Shown: positions 1 to 5,151 of the stretch, in pieces | Layout: each line of letters begins with the position of its first letter | Numbering within the stretch: the first letter of the stretch is position 1 | Notes under the pieces: model-generated | What the model was told of the DNA's origin: nothing | Seen by the model: only the letters and a program-made list of their open reading frames with translations | Database searches by the model: none | Position numbers and translations under genes: made by a program | NCBI GenBank assembly: GCA_002167265.1 | Contig: NHDJ01000122.1 | Span: 2,666-7,816, forward strand | DNA length: 5,151 nt | Direction of reading: 5' to 3' | Source: Verrucomicrobia bacterium TMED56 | GTDB taxonomy: Bacteria; Verrucomicrobiota; Verrucomicrobiia; Opitutales; Seribacteraceae

Positions 1-75
1 GCTTATTTATTAGGTTACATAGCTGGGTTAGTAGTAAATTTTACCTTACTTTTATTTCATAAGGATGACAAATAG
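1..75 (+). CDS. C-terminal end of an unidentified membrane protein (partial)
   Basis: The window opens inside a reading frame that runs 24 codons to a TAG at 73-75. The visible residues form one hydrophobic stretch of about 19 residues (AYLLGYIAGLVVNFTLLLF) followed by a short charged tail (HKDDK). This is a typical last transmembrane helix with a hydrophilic C-terminus, as seen in many transporters and other polytopic membrane proteins. The family cannot be told from this fragment. It could also be a chance open frame, but the uninterrupted hydrophobic helix ending in a charged tail argues for a real gene whose 5' part lies outside the window. Confidence 0.6.
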   Translation, partial: AYLLGYIAGLVVNFTLLLFHKDDK

Positions 76-281
76 CACGCACCTTTCAAGTAAACTATTG
101 CCCAGAAACTAAGGTGAATTAAATCTCACTTTCTTTAAATCAACTAAACAGGTTATTTTGTCTTAAAAATATTACAGGAGCGGATTAGATAATAAATATT
201 ATAAATTTTCTCGGAATGCATTTTTAAAAGATTTTAAACAGCAAAATTGACTATGTGAGTTAACTTTGCATTCATAAACAC

Positions 282-857
282 ATGTACAAGTATATCCTCA
301 CACCTTTTTTAATTGCAATATCCACACCCTTATCAGCCAAAATATATGATGGTCTCGAGGTTAAGGGTGATCATCGTGTACTCTCTCTTCTTGTTGAGGA
401 AATAGAGGATAATTTTGAAAGTTTGACCAAAGAGGATGTCGAAAAGGCACTTAAAATCAAAATGCTGACTTATGACCCAAATCTTAAAGTTGGAAACCGT
501 TACCCCGCAGGCTACACTCCAGATTTTATCTATGTCAAGGTTTCTGCTAGTGATATTAAAACAGATGGAGGAAATGCGATTGGTACAAGTTTTCATGTTA
601 GTATACAATTGGTAAAGTTTACTGCATTCTATCTAGGAGATTCCAAGCTCATGGGAGATTCGTATATACCTTTTCAGGGTAATTACACGGTTCATGGTGT
701 AACTACGAAGGTGAACTTCCTGGAGAGTATCAAAAGTTTAATGGATGATTTTATTCTCGATTATCTAGAATCCAATACTAAAAATGAAGCTCCTAAGAGA
801 GAATATAAATCAAGATTTATAAGACCAACTCCTCTTGCACCAATTAATAGGAATTAG
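282..857 (+). CDS. Secreted protein of unknown function, about 190 aa
   Basis: The product has 191 residues. Residues 1-19 look like a Sec signal peptide: a short basic start (MYKY), a hydrophobic core, then PLSA before K20, giving a likely cleavage after A19. The mature part has no cysteine and no further membrane segment, so it should be soluble in the periplasm or outside the cell. The order is a helical acidic part (about 35-60), a segment DFIYVKVSASDI (81-92) that looks like a beta strand, a second strand pair (FHVSIQLVKFTAFY, 104-117), then a helix ending DDFILDYLESN (155-165), and a basic, proline-rich tail. This arrangement resembles, from memory, small secreted proteins of many Gram-negative bacteria with a 'Y-V-x-V ... 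V-x-L ... FI-x-x-YL-x-x-N' pattern and no known function. The start is forced: an in-frame TAA at 261-263 leaves ATG 282 as the only candidate. No Shine-Dalgarno sequence precedes it. A TTGACT at 247-252 could be a -35 element, but no good -10 follows. It is probably cotranscribed with the zinc-ribbon gene 28 bases downstream. Confidence 0.85.
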   Translation: MYKYILTPFLIAISTPLSAKIYDGLEVKGDHRVLSLLVEEIEDNFESLTKEDVEKALKIKMLTYDPNLKVGNRYPAGYTPDFIYVKVSASDIKTDGGNAIGTSFHVSIQLVKFTAFYLGDSKLMGDSYIPFQGNYTVHGVTTKVNFLESIKSLMDDFILDYLESNTKNEAPKREYKSRFIRPTPLAPINRN

Positions 858-885
858 TCTTCTATGGGTAAAATTTTTTGATTCA

Positions 886-1095
886 ATGAGTGAGTTCAAA
901 ATATGTAAAAAATGTGATTTTGAATGGTACGCTAATGACAGTATTACATGTCCTGTATGTAATACTGTTAAAATAGAGGAGGCTAAATTGAGTGGAGTTT
1001 TTGGAACTGCTTCAAACCAGGAACGGTTGAATATGTGGTTTAAGGCTCTAGGATTAATCGTTTTAATATATATGCTTATTCAATTTATTTTATGA
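886..1095 (+). CDS. Small zinc-ribbon protein with C-terminal membrane anchor
   Basis: The product has 69 residues if started at ATG 886. Two cysteine pairs, CKKC (7-10) and CPVC (22-25), are spaced 11 residues apart, which is the usual layout of a compact zinc ribbon binding one Zn2+. A polar linker follows. Residues about 49-68 (FKALGLIVLIYMLIQFIL) form one transmembrane helix ending at the C-terminus. The ribbon would therefore face one side of the membrane, most likely the cytoplasm since no signal peptide is present. An in-frame ATG at 835 would add 17 residues but would overlap the upstream gene by 23 bases and put an unrelated hydrophobic piece before the ribbon, so 886 is preferred. 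There is no Shine-Dalgarno sequence. The 28-base gap to the secreted-protein gene suggests one transcript. The molecular role is unknown: zinc ribbons of this type may bind protein, nucleic acid or only structural zinc. Confidence 0.75.
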   Translation: MSEFKICKKCDFEWYANDSITCPVCNTVKIEEAKLSGVFGTASNQERLNMWFKALGLIVLIYMLIQFIL

Positions 1096-1097
1096 GT

Positions 1098-1143
1098 ATA
1101 GATTGAATCAAATTTTAATATCTATTTTGATCAATCAATCTAT
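1098..1143. terminator. Long AT-rich inverted repeat between convergent genes, candidate bidirectional terminator
   Basis: ATAGATTGA (1098-1106) pairs with TCAATCTAT (1135-1143), and ATCAAA (1107-1112) pairs with TTTGAT (1126-1131). This gives 15 base pairs with a three-base bulge (1132-1134) and a 13-base loop. It begins 3 bases after the + strand stop at 1095 and ends 7 bases before the end of the - strand gene at 1150, the expected place for a terminator shared by two convergent transcripts. The stem is AT-rich and neither side is followed by a clean T-run, so it is not a textbook intrinsic terminator. It may instead protect the 3' ends of the mRNAs. Confidence 0.5.
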
Positions 1144-1149
1144 CATGGT

Positions 1150-1671
1150 CTAATGAGCGTCTTCGGATTTCTCAGGCTTGGAGATGGAATCATAATCAAT
1201 TGTTATTGTCTTTCCATTTTCAAGCCAAATTTCTCCCGATACTCTCTTCCCTTTAAAGTAATTTATTTCTGACTGTTGCAGACCATTATGGTACCATGAT
1301 TTCGAACGGGTTATCCATCCGTTTTTGAAATGATAAATGGTTCTTACCTCGCGGTTTTTGATGAAATGTCTGCACTTCGCATAACCATTATATCCATCCG
1401 TACTTTTCTCATCTATTGCTACTCCTTTCTCCCCAAGTCGCTGTAATTCGAAGGTTTTTACTTTAGGCCATTCTGGTATAGCTTGCCAAAATAACTTCTC
1501 TTCTACCGAATTGTAAGTGAAGTCTTTCCAATTTGTTTTTTTTTCGACCAAATCAGCACTTTTTTTTGTGGACTGAACGGTTTTAGAGGATTCAAGCAAA
1601 ATTTTTTCCCTGCATTCAATTTTTGACCCAATGAAAAGAGAGAGAACTATTGCACATAAATAAATTTTCAC
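1150..1671 (-). CDS. Secreted protein with YwqK/MORN_2-like repeats
   Basis: The product has 173 residues. Residues 1-16 (MKIYLCAIVLSLFIGS) form a Sec signal peptide: basic start, hydrophobic core, small residues near the cut. C20 follows KIE, which does not fit a lipobox, so a lipoprotein is unlikely. A lysine- and serine-rich linker (about 21-48) leads to a central part and then, from about residue 95 to 153, to short beta-type repeats: YHFKNGWI (113-120), WYHNGLQQSEINYFKGK (126-142) and SGEIWLENG (145-153). The 'W-Y-x-N-G ... E-x-x-Y-x-x-G ... G-x-x-W-x-x-N-G' spacing is that of the MORN_2/YwqK family, whose members form beta sheets. The biochemical role is mostly unknown, although some Bacillus relatives are toxin-immunity proteins. 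The start is GTG at 1671: the next upstream in-frame triplets include TAA (1686-1684) with no other start between, and the signal peptide begins here. No toxin gene is adjacent, so an immunity role is not supported. It converges on the zinc-ribbon gene and is divergent from the AEC permease. Confidence 0.8.
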   Translation of the reverse strand: MKIYLCAIVLSLFIGSKIECREKILLESSKTVQSTKKSADLVEKKTNWKDFTYNSVEEKLFWQAIPEWPKVKTFELQRLGEKGVAIDEKSTDGYNGYAKCRHFIKNREVRTIYHFKNGWITRSKSWYHNGLQQSEINYFKGKRVSGEIWLENGKTITIDYDSISKPEKSEDAH

Positions 1672-1679
1672 TTCTTTAG

Positions 1680-1707
1680 ATAATTATTTCAAAAAATTTT
1701 GCGTCAA
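1680..1707 (-). promoter_or_regulatory. Candidate promoter of the MORN_2-like secreted protein gene
   Basis: On the - strand, TTGACG (1707-1702) matches the -35 consensus at five of six positions. After 16 bases comes AATTAT (1685-1680), matching the -10 consensus at four of six. Transcription would begin about 2 bases before the GTG at 1671, giving an almost leaderless mRNA. In such AT-rich DNA a weak -10 match arises easily by chance; the -35 is the stronger part of the evidence. Confidence 0.3.
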
Positions 1708-1778
1708 GGCTACTTGATCCAGAAAGTTACAGAATTCAGTCTTCACCACTTTTGCTTCCTACTATTTCGTATCTCTAA

Positions 1779-1807
1779 TTGCTAATTTCAATCATTTATT
1801 CTATCAC
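1779..1807 (+). promoter_or_regulatory. Weak candidate promoter of the AEC permease gene
   Basis: TTGCTA (1779-1784) and TATCAC (1802-1807), 17 bases apart, each match the sigma-70 consensus at four of six positions. The predicted transcription start is about 2 bases before ATG 1816. The match is modest; it is listed mainly because its position agrees with the other start-proximal promoter candidates in this window. Confidence 0.2.
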
Positions 1808-1815
1808 AATTTCGG

Positions 1816-2754
1816 ATGGATAGTTTTTTTAACATACTTTTATCTATACTTCCCCCTTTTATCCTTCTTGGGATTGGTGGATTTGCAAGGAAACTGGATT
1901 GGTTAAGATCAGAGGCTGATACATCTTTAAGTATGGTAACGATAAGGATTCTTTATCCATGTTTTATTTTGTTTCATATTTTGGATACTGAACTTACCTT
2001 GAATAAATCGACTGTCGTTACTCCAGTTTTCGGCTTTTTCTCAATTCTTGCTGGATTTTCGATTGCTTGGGTTGTCTCAAAATGCATAGGCATTAAGGAA
2101 GAAAATACTCGAACCTTCCTTTTTTGTTCTGGAATCTTTAACTATGGGTTCATTGCTATCCCAGTTGCTCTTTCGTTGTTTGATGAATCGATTGTTGTGC
2201 AGATCATCTTGTTTAATTTAGGTGTTGAAATAGCCATTTGGACTTTTGGTATTTTAGTTCTAACTTCAAGTAGACTTAGTATAAGGGGTCTACTTAATCC
2301 ACCTGCAATCACTGTGGTATTAGGTATGTTATTACAAGAAGCAGGAGGCAAAGGACTATTACCTGATTTTTTGTGGGAGGTAATAAAAGCACTTGGTATG
2401 TGCTGTATTCCAATCGGATTAATACTTATCGGGGGAAACTTTTATCAGTTATTAAAAGGTTTCCGGTTTTCGAGTGGTTATAAAATTGAAATATCCTCAG
2501 TACTTGTTAGGAATATTATTTTCCCTTCACTAACAATTGGATATTTGATATGGGGTTATTTTCCAGAAAACATGATCTGGATGAAAGAGATACTTGTCGT
2601 ACAAGGTGCAATGCCTGCGGGGATATTTGCAGTAGTTATAGTGAGTAACTACATGCAAGATAAAGCTACTGCAATGCAGTCGATAATCGTAACCATGGGA
2701 TTTGGTGTAATCAGTATCCCGTTTTGGTTATTTTGGGGGTTAAAAGCGTTATAA
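1816..2754 (+). CDS. AEC-family (auxin efflux carrier type) permease
   Basis: The product has 312 residues, a normal length for the bacterial AEC family (Pfam Mem_trans). About ten hydrophobic segments can be seen, near residues 6-24, 42-57, 68-90, 103-122, 125-150, 161-175, 190-207, 225-248, 260-278 and 287-307, arranged as two halves of five. Family-typical stretches are FNYGFIAIPVALSLFD (108-123) in the first half, NLGVEIAIWTFG (134-145), the central loop LLNPPAITVVLGMLL (159-173), IPIGLILIGG (198-207) opening the second half, and QGAMPAGIFAVVIVSNYMQD (263-282), which is the inverted-repeat counterpart of the N-Y-G-x-x-x-x-P helix. Members sit in the inner membrane and move organic anions such as malate or malonate, or amino-acid-like compounds; the substrate cannot be read from sequence. 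ATG 1816 is the only start after the in-frame TAA at 1783-1785. No Shine-Dalgarno sequence is present. The gene stands alone, divergent from the MORN_2-like gene and convergent with the coiled-coil gene. Confidence 0.93.
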   Translation: MDSFFNILLSILPPFILLGIGGFARKLDWLRSEADTSLSMVTIRILYPCFILFHILDTELTLNKSTVVTPVFGFFSILAGFSIAWVVSKCIGIKEENTRTFLFCSGIFNYGFIAIPVALSLFDESIVVQIILFNLGVEIAIWTFGILVLTSSRLSIRGLLNPPAITVVLGMLLQEAGGKGLLPDFLWEVIKALGMCCIPIGLILIGGNFYQLLKGFRFSSGYKIEISSVLVRNIIFPSLTIGYLIWGYFPENMIWMKEILVVQGAMPAGIFAVVIVSNYMQDKATAMQSIIVTMGFGVISIPFWLFWGLKAL

Positions 2755-2769
2755 TGAAATAGCTTTTAA
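2740..2769. terminator. Compact inverted repeat shared by two convergent genes, candidate bidirectional terminator
   Basis: TTAAAAGC (2740-2747) and GCTTTTAA (2762-2769) form a perfect 8-bp inverted repeat around a 14-base loop. The left arm lies inside the last codons of the AEC permease gene (stop 2752-2754). The right arm ends 2 bases before the stop of the - strand coiled-coil gene. The A-tract then T-tract symmetry gives a T4 run in the distal arm in either direction, so the same element could end both transcripts. The short stem and few GC pairs keep confidence moderate. Confidence 0.45.
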
Positions 2770-2770
2770 A

Positions 2771-3295
2771 TTAGGAAGAAGATTTTTGACTGGCAAGAGC
2801 AAGTTGATGCTTTAGTTCATTAATTTGGTTTTCCAAATCTTGAATGTCCTCGAATTTGGATTTAGCTTCAAGCAAATTATAAATGTTGGAAACGGAAAGA
2901 CGGAGTTTGTTGTATTCCTCAGCATAGATTAAAGAAATGAGGTAGTTTTTAAATTCCTTACGATCACGAATAATTTTCAAGTCCAGTTCCTCCATCTCTT
3001 GGGCGAACTTAATATGCATCTTATCGATTTCAGAATCAAATTTCTTATGTTCTTTGTCTATGTGTTGTTTGACCTTGGATATCGATCCAAGTAAACCCGA
3101 ACATAATCTACAATCTTTTTCAGAAAACCTTTCGAATGCAATTATTTGGGATGATAAAGCAGCTGCAAAACCTGTGAGTCCAAGCTCAGATTTCTGGGAT
3201 TCTTTACCTGCCCAGTTTTCAATTGCCTTAAGTAATCTTGAAGTTGACGCTTTAGCTTCGTCTGAATCAGAAATGTTTACGGTATCATCTTCCAT
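2771..3295 (-). CDS. Cytoplasmic coiled-coil protein of unknown function
   Basis: The product has 174 residues, with no signal peptide and no transmembrane segment. The N-terminus (1-14) is acidic and probably disordered. Residues 18-58 look helical and moderately hydrophobic (LGLTGFAAALSSQIIAFERF, 38-57). A CxxC pair, CRLC (62-65), follows. From about 70 to 118 the chain is strongly charged and helical, and 148-168 has a leucine/isoleucine heptad pattern (IQDLENQINELKHQLAL), both typical of coiled coils. It probably forms a dimer or bundle, but I do not recognise a family. ATG 3295 is the first start after the upstream gene, and the sequence before it (CTCAATAAA) has no Shine-Dalgarno motif. 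It lies 53 bases downstream of the AGCS symporter gene on the same strand and may be read from the same promoter, though a hairpin lies between. A + strand frame at 3054-3368 overlaps it; the - strand product has the more natural composition. Confidence 0.75.
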   Translation of the reverse strand: MEDDTVNISDSDEAKASTSRLLKAIENWAGKESQKSELGLTGFAAALSSQIIAFERFSEKDCRLCSGLLGSISKVKQHIDKEHKKFDSEIDKMHIKFAQEMEELDLKIIRDRKEFKNYLISLIYAEEYNKLRLSVSNIYNLLEAKSKFEDIQDLENQINELKHQLALASQKSSS

Positions 3296-3313
3296 TTTAT
3301 TGAGGGGGGCTAC

Positions 3314-3348
3314 TTCAACAAATCTTATATCAAAGCATATTTGTCAAA
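3314..3348 (-). terminator. Hairpin directly after the AGCS gene, possible weak terminator or processing site
   Basis: On the - strand, TTTGACAAAT (3348-3339) pairs with ATTTGTTGAA (3323-3314): ten pairs including two G-U wobbles, with a 15-base loop. It starts at the base after the symporter stop codon. No T-run follows; instead a run of six C lies at 3309-3304. It could slow or end transcription in part, lowering expression of the downstream coiled-coil gene, or stabilise the symporter mRNA 3' end. The same bases contain a perfect TTGACA (3347-3342) that could serve as a -35 for the downstream gene, but the best -10-like hexamers (TATAAG, TAAGAT) sit only 12-14 bases away, which is too close. 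Confidence 0.35.
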
Positions 3349-4863
3349 TTATTTTGAAGGAAAAGTAATCGATTCATAATCAAGGAGAGATTTTTTTACC
3401 AGTCCGCTTAAAATAAATAAACCCAGTATATTAGGAAAAGACATACCAAGAATCATTAGGTCTGAAAATTCTAGAATGTTTGTTGCGGTTATTACGGAAC
3501 CTAAGAAAGTAAAAATTAAAAAGATGATTTTATAATAAATTGATGATTCATCTCCAAAAAGATATGCCCAGCACCTTTCTCCATAATATGACCATGAAAT
3601 CATAGTTGAAAATGCAAAAAGGAAAACAGCTACTGACAGAACATATGGAAACCAAGGAATAACGCTGCCCATAGCAGCAGAAGTAAGTGCTCCTCCTTGA
3701 TTCTGAGCAATTATTTCTGCGTTCGCAGGATCTAAATAAGCACCGGTTATAATAATTACAAGAGCAGTGATTGTACAAACCACAATTGTGTCGATAAAAG
3801 GTTCCAGCAATGAAACGATCCCTTCCTCTACAGGGTTGGAAACTTTAGCCGCAGAGTGTGCGATAGCAGCTGAACCAATGCCAGCTTCGTTGGAGAAAAC
3901 CGCTCGTTTTACCCCAATAATTAATACTCCGATAAAACCTCCAAAAGCAGCATCAGGAGAGAATGCCTGTTTGAAAATCAGAGAGATAGCAGGAAGAATT
4001 TTTTCAATGTGAAAACCTAAAATTACCAAACAGGCGATCAGGTAAATACAACACATCAAGGGAACTATAAGTGAAGCCACTTTGGCAATTTTTTGAATTC
4101 CTCCAATAATGACAAGACCAACGAGAATCGACATTATTAATCCATATATCCAAGATGACTCATGCAGAAGTGGTATGACTGATTTAATTAACCCAAGAGA
4201 TTGAACAACCTGAAATGCATTTCCTCCACCGAACGATCCACCAATGCACAAAAGACAAAAAAGCCCGGCAAGAAAGCCCCCTAGTCCGGTCAGGTTTTTT
4301 TCCTTTAAACCGTCCGAAAGGTAGTGCATGGCTCCGCCCATAATTCTACCATCTTTTCTGACTTTACGATAAATTTGCCCAAGAGTACATTCGGTGAATT
4401 TTGAGGACATTCCCAGAAACCCGACAAGAATAATCCAGAAAGTAGCCCCTGGTCCACCCATACCTATAGCAATTGCGACTCCAGCAATATTCCCTAAACC
4501 AACGGTTGCAGAAAGTGCAGTTGTCAGTGCTTGAAAGTGTGTGACTTCGCCTTTTTGGTCTGGATTGTCGTACTTTCCGCAAACAAGTTTTATTGCATGC
4601 CAGAATAGTCTTATATTCACGAACCTAGTTCTTAATGTAAAAAAAAGTGCCCCCGTTAACAACCAGGCAACCACGAGAGGCATTTGGATACCAGGTATTG
4701 GCCAGAAGAGAATAGATGCCAAAGGGCTAACCACATAATCTCCAAAGAAAGTATCGATTTTATCCTGTATTGTGGAATGCTTTATTTCTTGTTCCGCGAA
4801 TATTGAAATTTGTGAAAAAATGAATGAAAGACCACAAAAAATTCTTTTTTTTAAAAAATGCAT
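3349..4863 (-). CDS. AGCS-family alanine or glycine:cation symporter with signal-like N-terminus
   Basis: The product has 504 residues and is an inner-membrane permease of the AGCS (sodium:alanine symporter) family, importing alanine, glycine or a similar amino acid with Na+ or H+. Family stretches in order are RTRFVNIRLF (78-87), GEVTHFQALTTALSATVG (105-122), LGNIAGVAIAIGMGGPGA (123-140), KFTECTLGQIYR (155-166), GGAMHYL (176-182), IGGSFGGGNAFQVVQ (207-221), SNEAGIGSAAIAHSAA (324-339), EPFIDTIVVCTITALVIIITG (start 354) and FAFSTMISWSYYGER (416-430). The LCIGGSFGGGN region and the N-terminal layout place it in the longer AGCS subfamily. Residues 1-23 (basic MHFLKKR, hydrophobic core, ending FAE) look like a signal peptide ahead of the first core helix. 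In the GNxFQxxQ region the family usually has GNMFQANQ; here it is GNAFQVVQ. The start is ATG 4863. An AAGGA touches the ATG with no spacer, so it is not a working ribosome site in the usual sense. The gene is divergent from the LptF/G-like frame and upstream of the coiled-coil gene. Confidence 0.95.
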   Translation of the reverse strand: MHFLKKRIFCGLSFIFSQISIFAEQEIKHSTIQDKIDTFFGDYVVSPLASILFWPIPGIQMPLVVAWLLTGALFFTLRTRFVNIRLFWHAIKLVCGKYDNPDQKGEVTHFQALTTALSATVGLGNIAGVAIAIGMGGPGATFWIILVGFLGMSSKFTECTLGQIYRKVRKDGRIMGGAMHYLSDGLKEKNLTGLGGFLAGLFCLLCIGGSFGGGNAFQVVQSLGLIKSVIPLLHESSWIYGLIMSILVGLVIIGGIQKIAKVASLIVPLMCCIYLIACLVILGFHIEKILPAISLIFKQAFSPDAAFGGFIGVLIIGVKRAVFSNEAGIGSAAIAHSAAKVSNPVEEGIVSLLEPFIDTIVVCTITALVIIITGAYLDPANAEIIAQNQGGALTSAAMGSVIPWFPYVLSVAVFLFAFSTMISWSYYGERCWAYLFGDESSIYYKIIFLIFTFLGSVITATNILEFSDLMILGMSFPNILGLFILSGLVKKSLLDYESITFPSK

Positions 4864-4908
4864 TCCTTAAAGTTATTAAAGCCTTTTACCCTAGGGGTTT
4901 TTATTTTG

Positions 4909-4936
4909 TTGGGGCAAGCAAGAATCTGCATATAAA
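4909..4936 (+). promoter_or_regulatory. Candidate promoter of the LptF/G-like gene
   Basis: TTGGGG (4909-4914) and TATAAA (4931-4936), 16 bases apart, match the -35 at three and the -10 at five of six positions. Transcription would start near 4943, about 6 bases before ATG 4949, so the mRNA would be almost leaderless. That fits the lack of a Shine-Dalgarno sequence. On the other strand, TTTAAT (4880-4875) is a possible -10 for the symporter gene, but it has no recognisable -35. Confidence 0.35.
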
Positions 4937-4948
4937 TCTTTAGTTTAG

Positions 4949-5151
4949 ATGAATAAATTCCCAAGGATTATCATTTTGTGCTGGGCGAGGGCGTGGATTT
5001 CGCAATTCGTTTTTTGCTTTCTTTTTTTTATTTCCCTACTTCTAATTTTTACCCTTTCTGAGGATTATGGTAAGATGTTTGAATTACTGGTTACTCAACC
5101 GAATATATTTTTCAAAAAGACTATTTTGCCTTTTTTGCCTTGGATCAATCC
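4949..5151 (+). CDS. N-terminus of a membrane protein, possibly an LptF/LptG-type permease (partial)
   Basis: From ATG 4949 the frame stays open for 67 full codons to the window end. An in-frame TAG (4946-4948) touches the start codon, so this ATG is the first possible start. The N-terminus is basic (MNKFPR), followed by a transmembrane helix at about 17-36 (ISQFVFCFLFFISLLLIFTL), an acidic turn (SEDYGKMFELL, 37-47), then residues 53-67, which lead into a second helix with the proline-rich FKKTILPFLPWINP. This layout recalls the start of LptF/LptG permeases, the inner-membrane parts of the LPS-exporting LptB2FG ABC transporter: helix 1, a 'D-x-x-D/G-x-x-x-x-L' loop, then a helix with Pro pairs. 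The resemblance is from memory and covers only the N-terminal fifth or so of such a protein, so the family call is tentative. That it is a real membrane-protein gene is more secure. It has no Shine-Dalgarno sequence and is divergent from the AGCS symporter gene across an 85-base gap. Confidence 0.6.
   Translation, partial: MNKFPRIIILCWARAWISQFVFCFLFFISLLLIFTLSEDYGKMFELLVTQPNIFFKKTILPFLPWIN

Noticed and set aside
80..116. CACCTT / AAGGTG inverted repeat after the first partial gene as a terminator
   Set aside because: Only six pairs around a 25-base loop and no T-run; too weak to call.
333..608. - strand frame opposite the secreted protein gene, and a similar one at 2142-2351 opposite the permease
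   Set aside because: Both lie entirely antisense to better supported genes and their products have no recognisable features.
835..885. Longer start for the zinc-ribbon protein at ATG 835
   Set aside because: It would overlap the upstream gene by 23 bases and add 17 residues unlike the rest of the protein; ATG 886 gives a clean ribbon start.
1537..1568. Homopolymer T runs in the MORN_2-like gene as a frameshift or slippage site
   Set aside because: The frame reads through without interruption and the protein on both sides is continuous, so no shift is needed.
1612..1671. Lipoprotein signal with C20 in the MORN_2-like protein
   Set aside because: The residues before C20 are K-I-E, which do not fit the L-[AS]-[GA]-C lipobox; an ordinary Sec signal peptide is more likely.
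3342..3347. Perfect TTGACA (- strand) as a promoter for the coiled-coil gene
   Set aside because: No acceptable -10 lies 16-18 bases downstream, and the bases are also part of a hairpin after the symporter stop.
3054..3368. + strand frame of 104 codons across the coiled-coil gene
   Set aside because: It overlaps both the coiled-coil gene and the end of the symporter gene. Its product is low in domain-like features, while the opposite strand encodes a consistent helical protein.
3767..4738. Several short frames on either strand inside the symporter gene (such as 3767-4012, 4364-4582, 4541-4738)
   Set aside because: They are shadows of a strongly recognised AGCS gene; none shows a domain, signal peptide or credible start.

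Overview
The window is AT-rich, gene-dense bacterial DNA, with seven protein genes and most gaps under 210 bases. Two products carry Sec signal peptides, a third (the AGCS symporter) has a signal-like N-terminus, and the right edge may hold the start of an LPS-export permease. Together these suggest a Gram-negative cell, possibly a marine, low-GC member of the Verrucomicrobiota/PVC group. The taxonomic guess rests on remembered resemblances only and is weak. No RNA gene, insertion sequence, CRISPR array, phage gene or origin is visible.

Left part (1-1150): the last 24 codons of a membrane protein (1-75, +) are followed by a 206-base gap. Then comes a + strand pair: a secreted protein of about 190 residues (282-857), and 28 bases later a 69-residue protein with a zinc ribbon and a membrane anchor (886-1095). 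A long inverted repeat (1098-1143) fills the space before a convergent gene.

Middle (1150-3295): a secreted protein with YwqK/MORN_2-like repeats (1150-1671, -) is divergent from an AEC-family permease (1816-2754, +). The permease converges on a coiled-coil protein gene (2771-3295, -) over a 16-base gap spanned by an 8-bp inverted repeat that could terminate both transcripts.

Right part (3296-5151): an AGCS-family alanine or glycine:cation symporter (3349-4863, -) lies 53 bases upstream of the coiled-coil gene on the same strand, and a hairpin sits between them. Divergent from it is a + strand reading frame (4949 to the window end) whose N-terminus looks like an LptF/LptG permease; it is cut off by the window edge.

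The functional themes are amino-acid and organic-acid transport and envelope proteins. No common pathway is evident. The most general signal is that none of the seven starts has a properly spaced Shine-Dalgarno sequence, and several candidate promoters lie almost on top of the start codon. This suggests leaderless or SD-independent initiation. I do not see a clearly new multi-gene system here.
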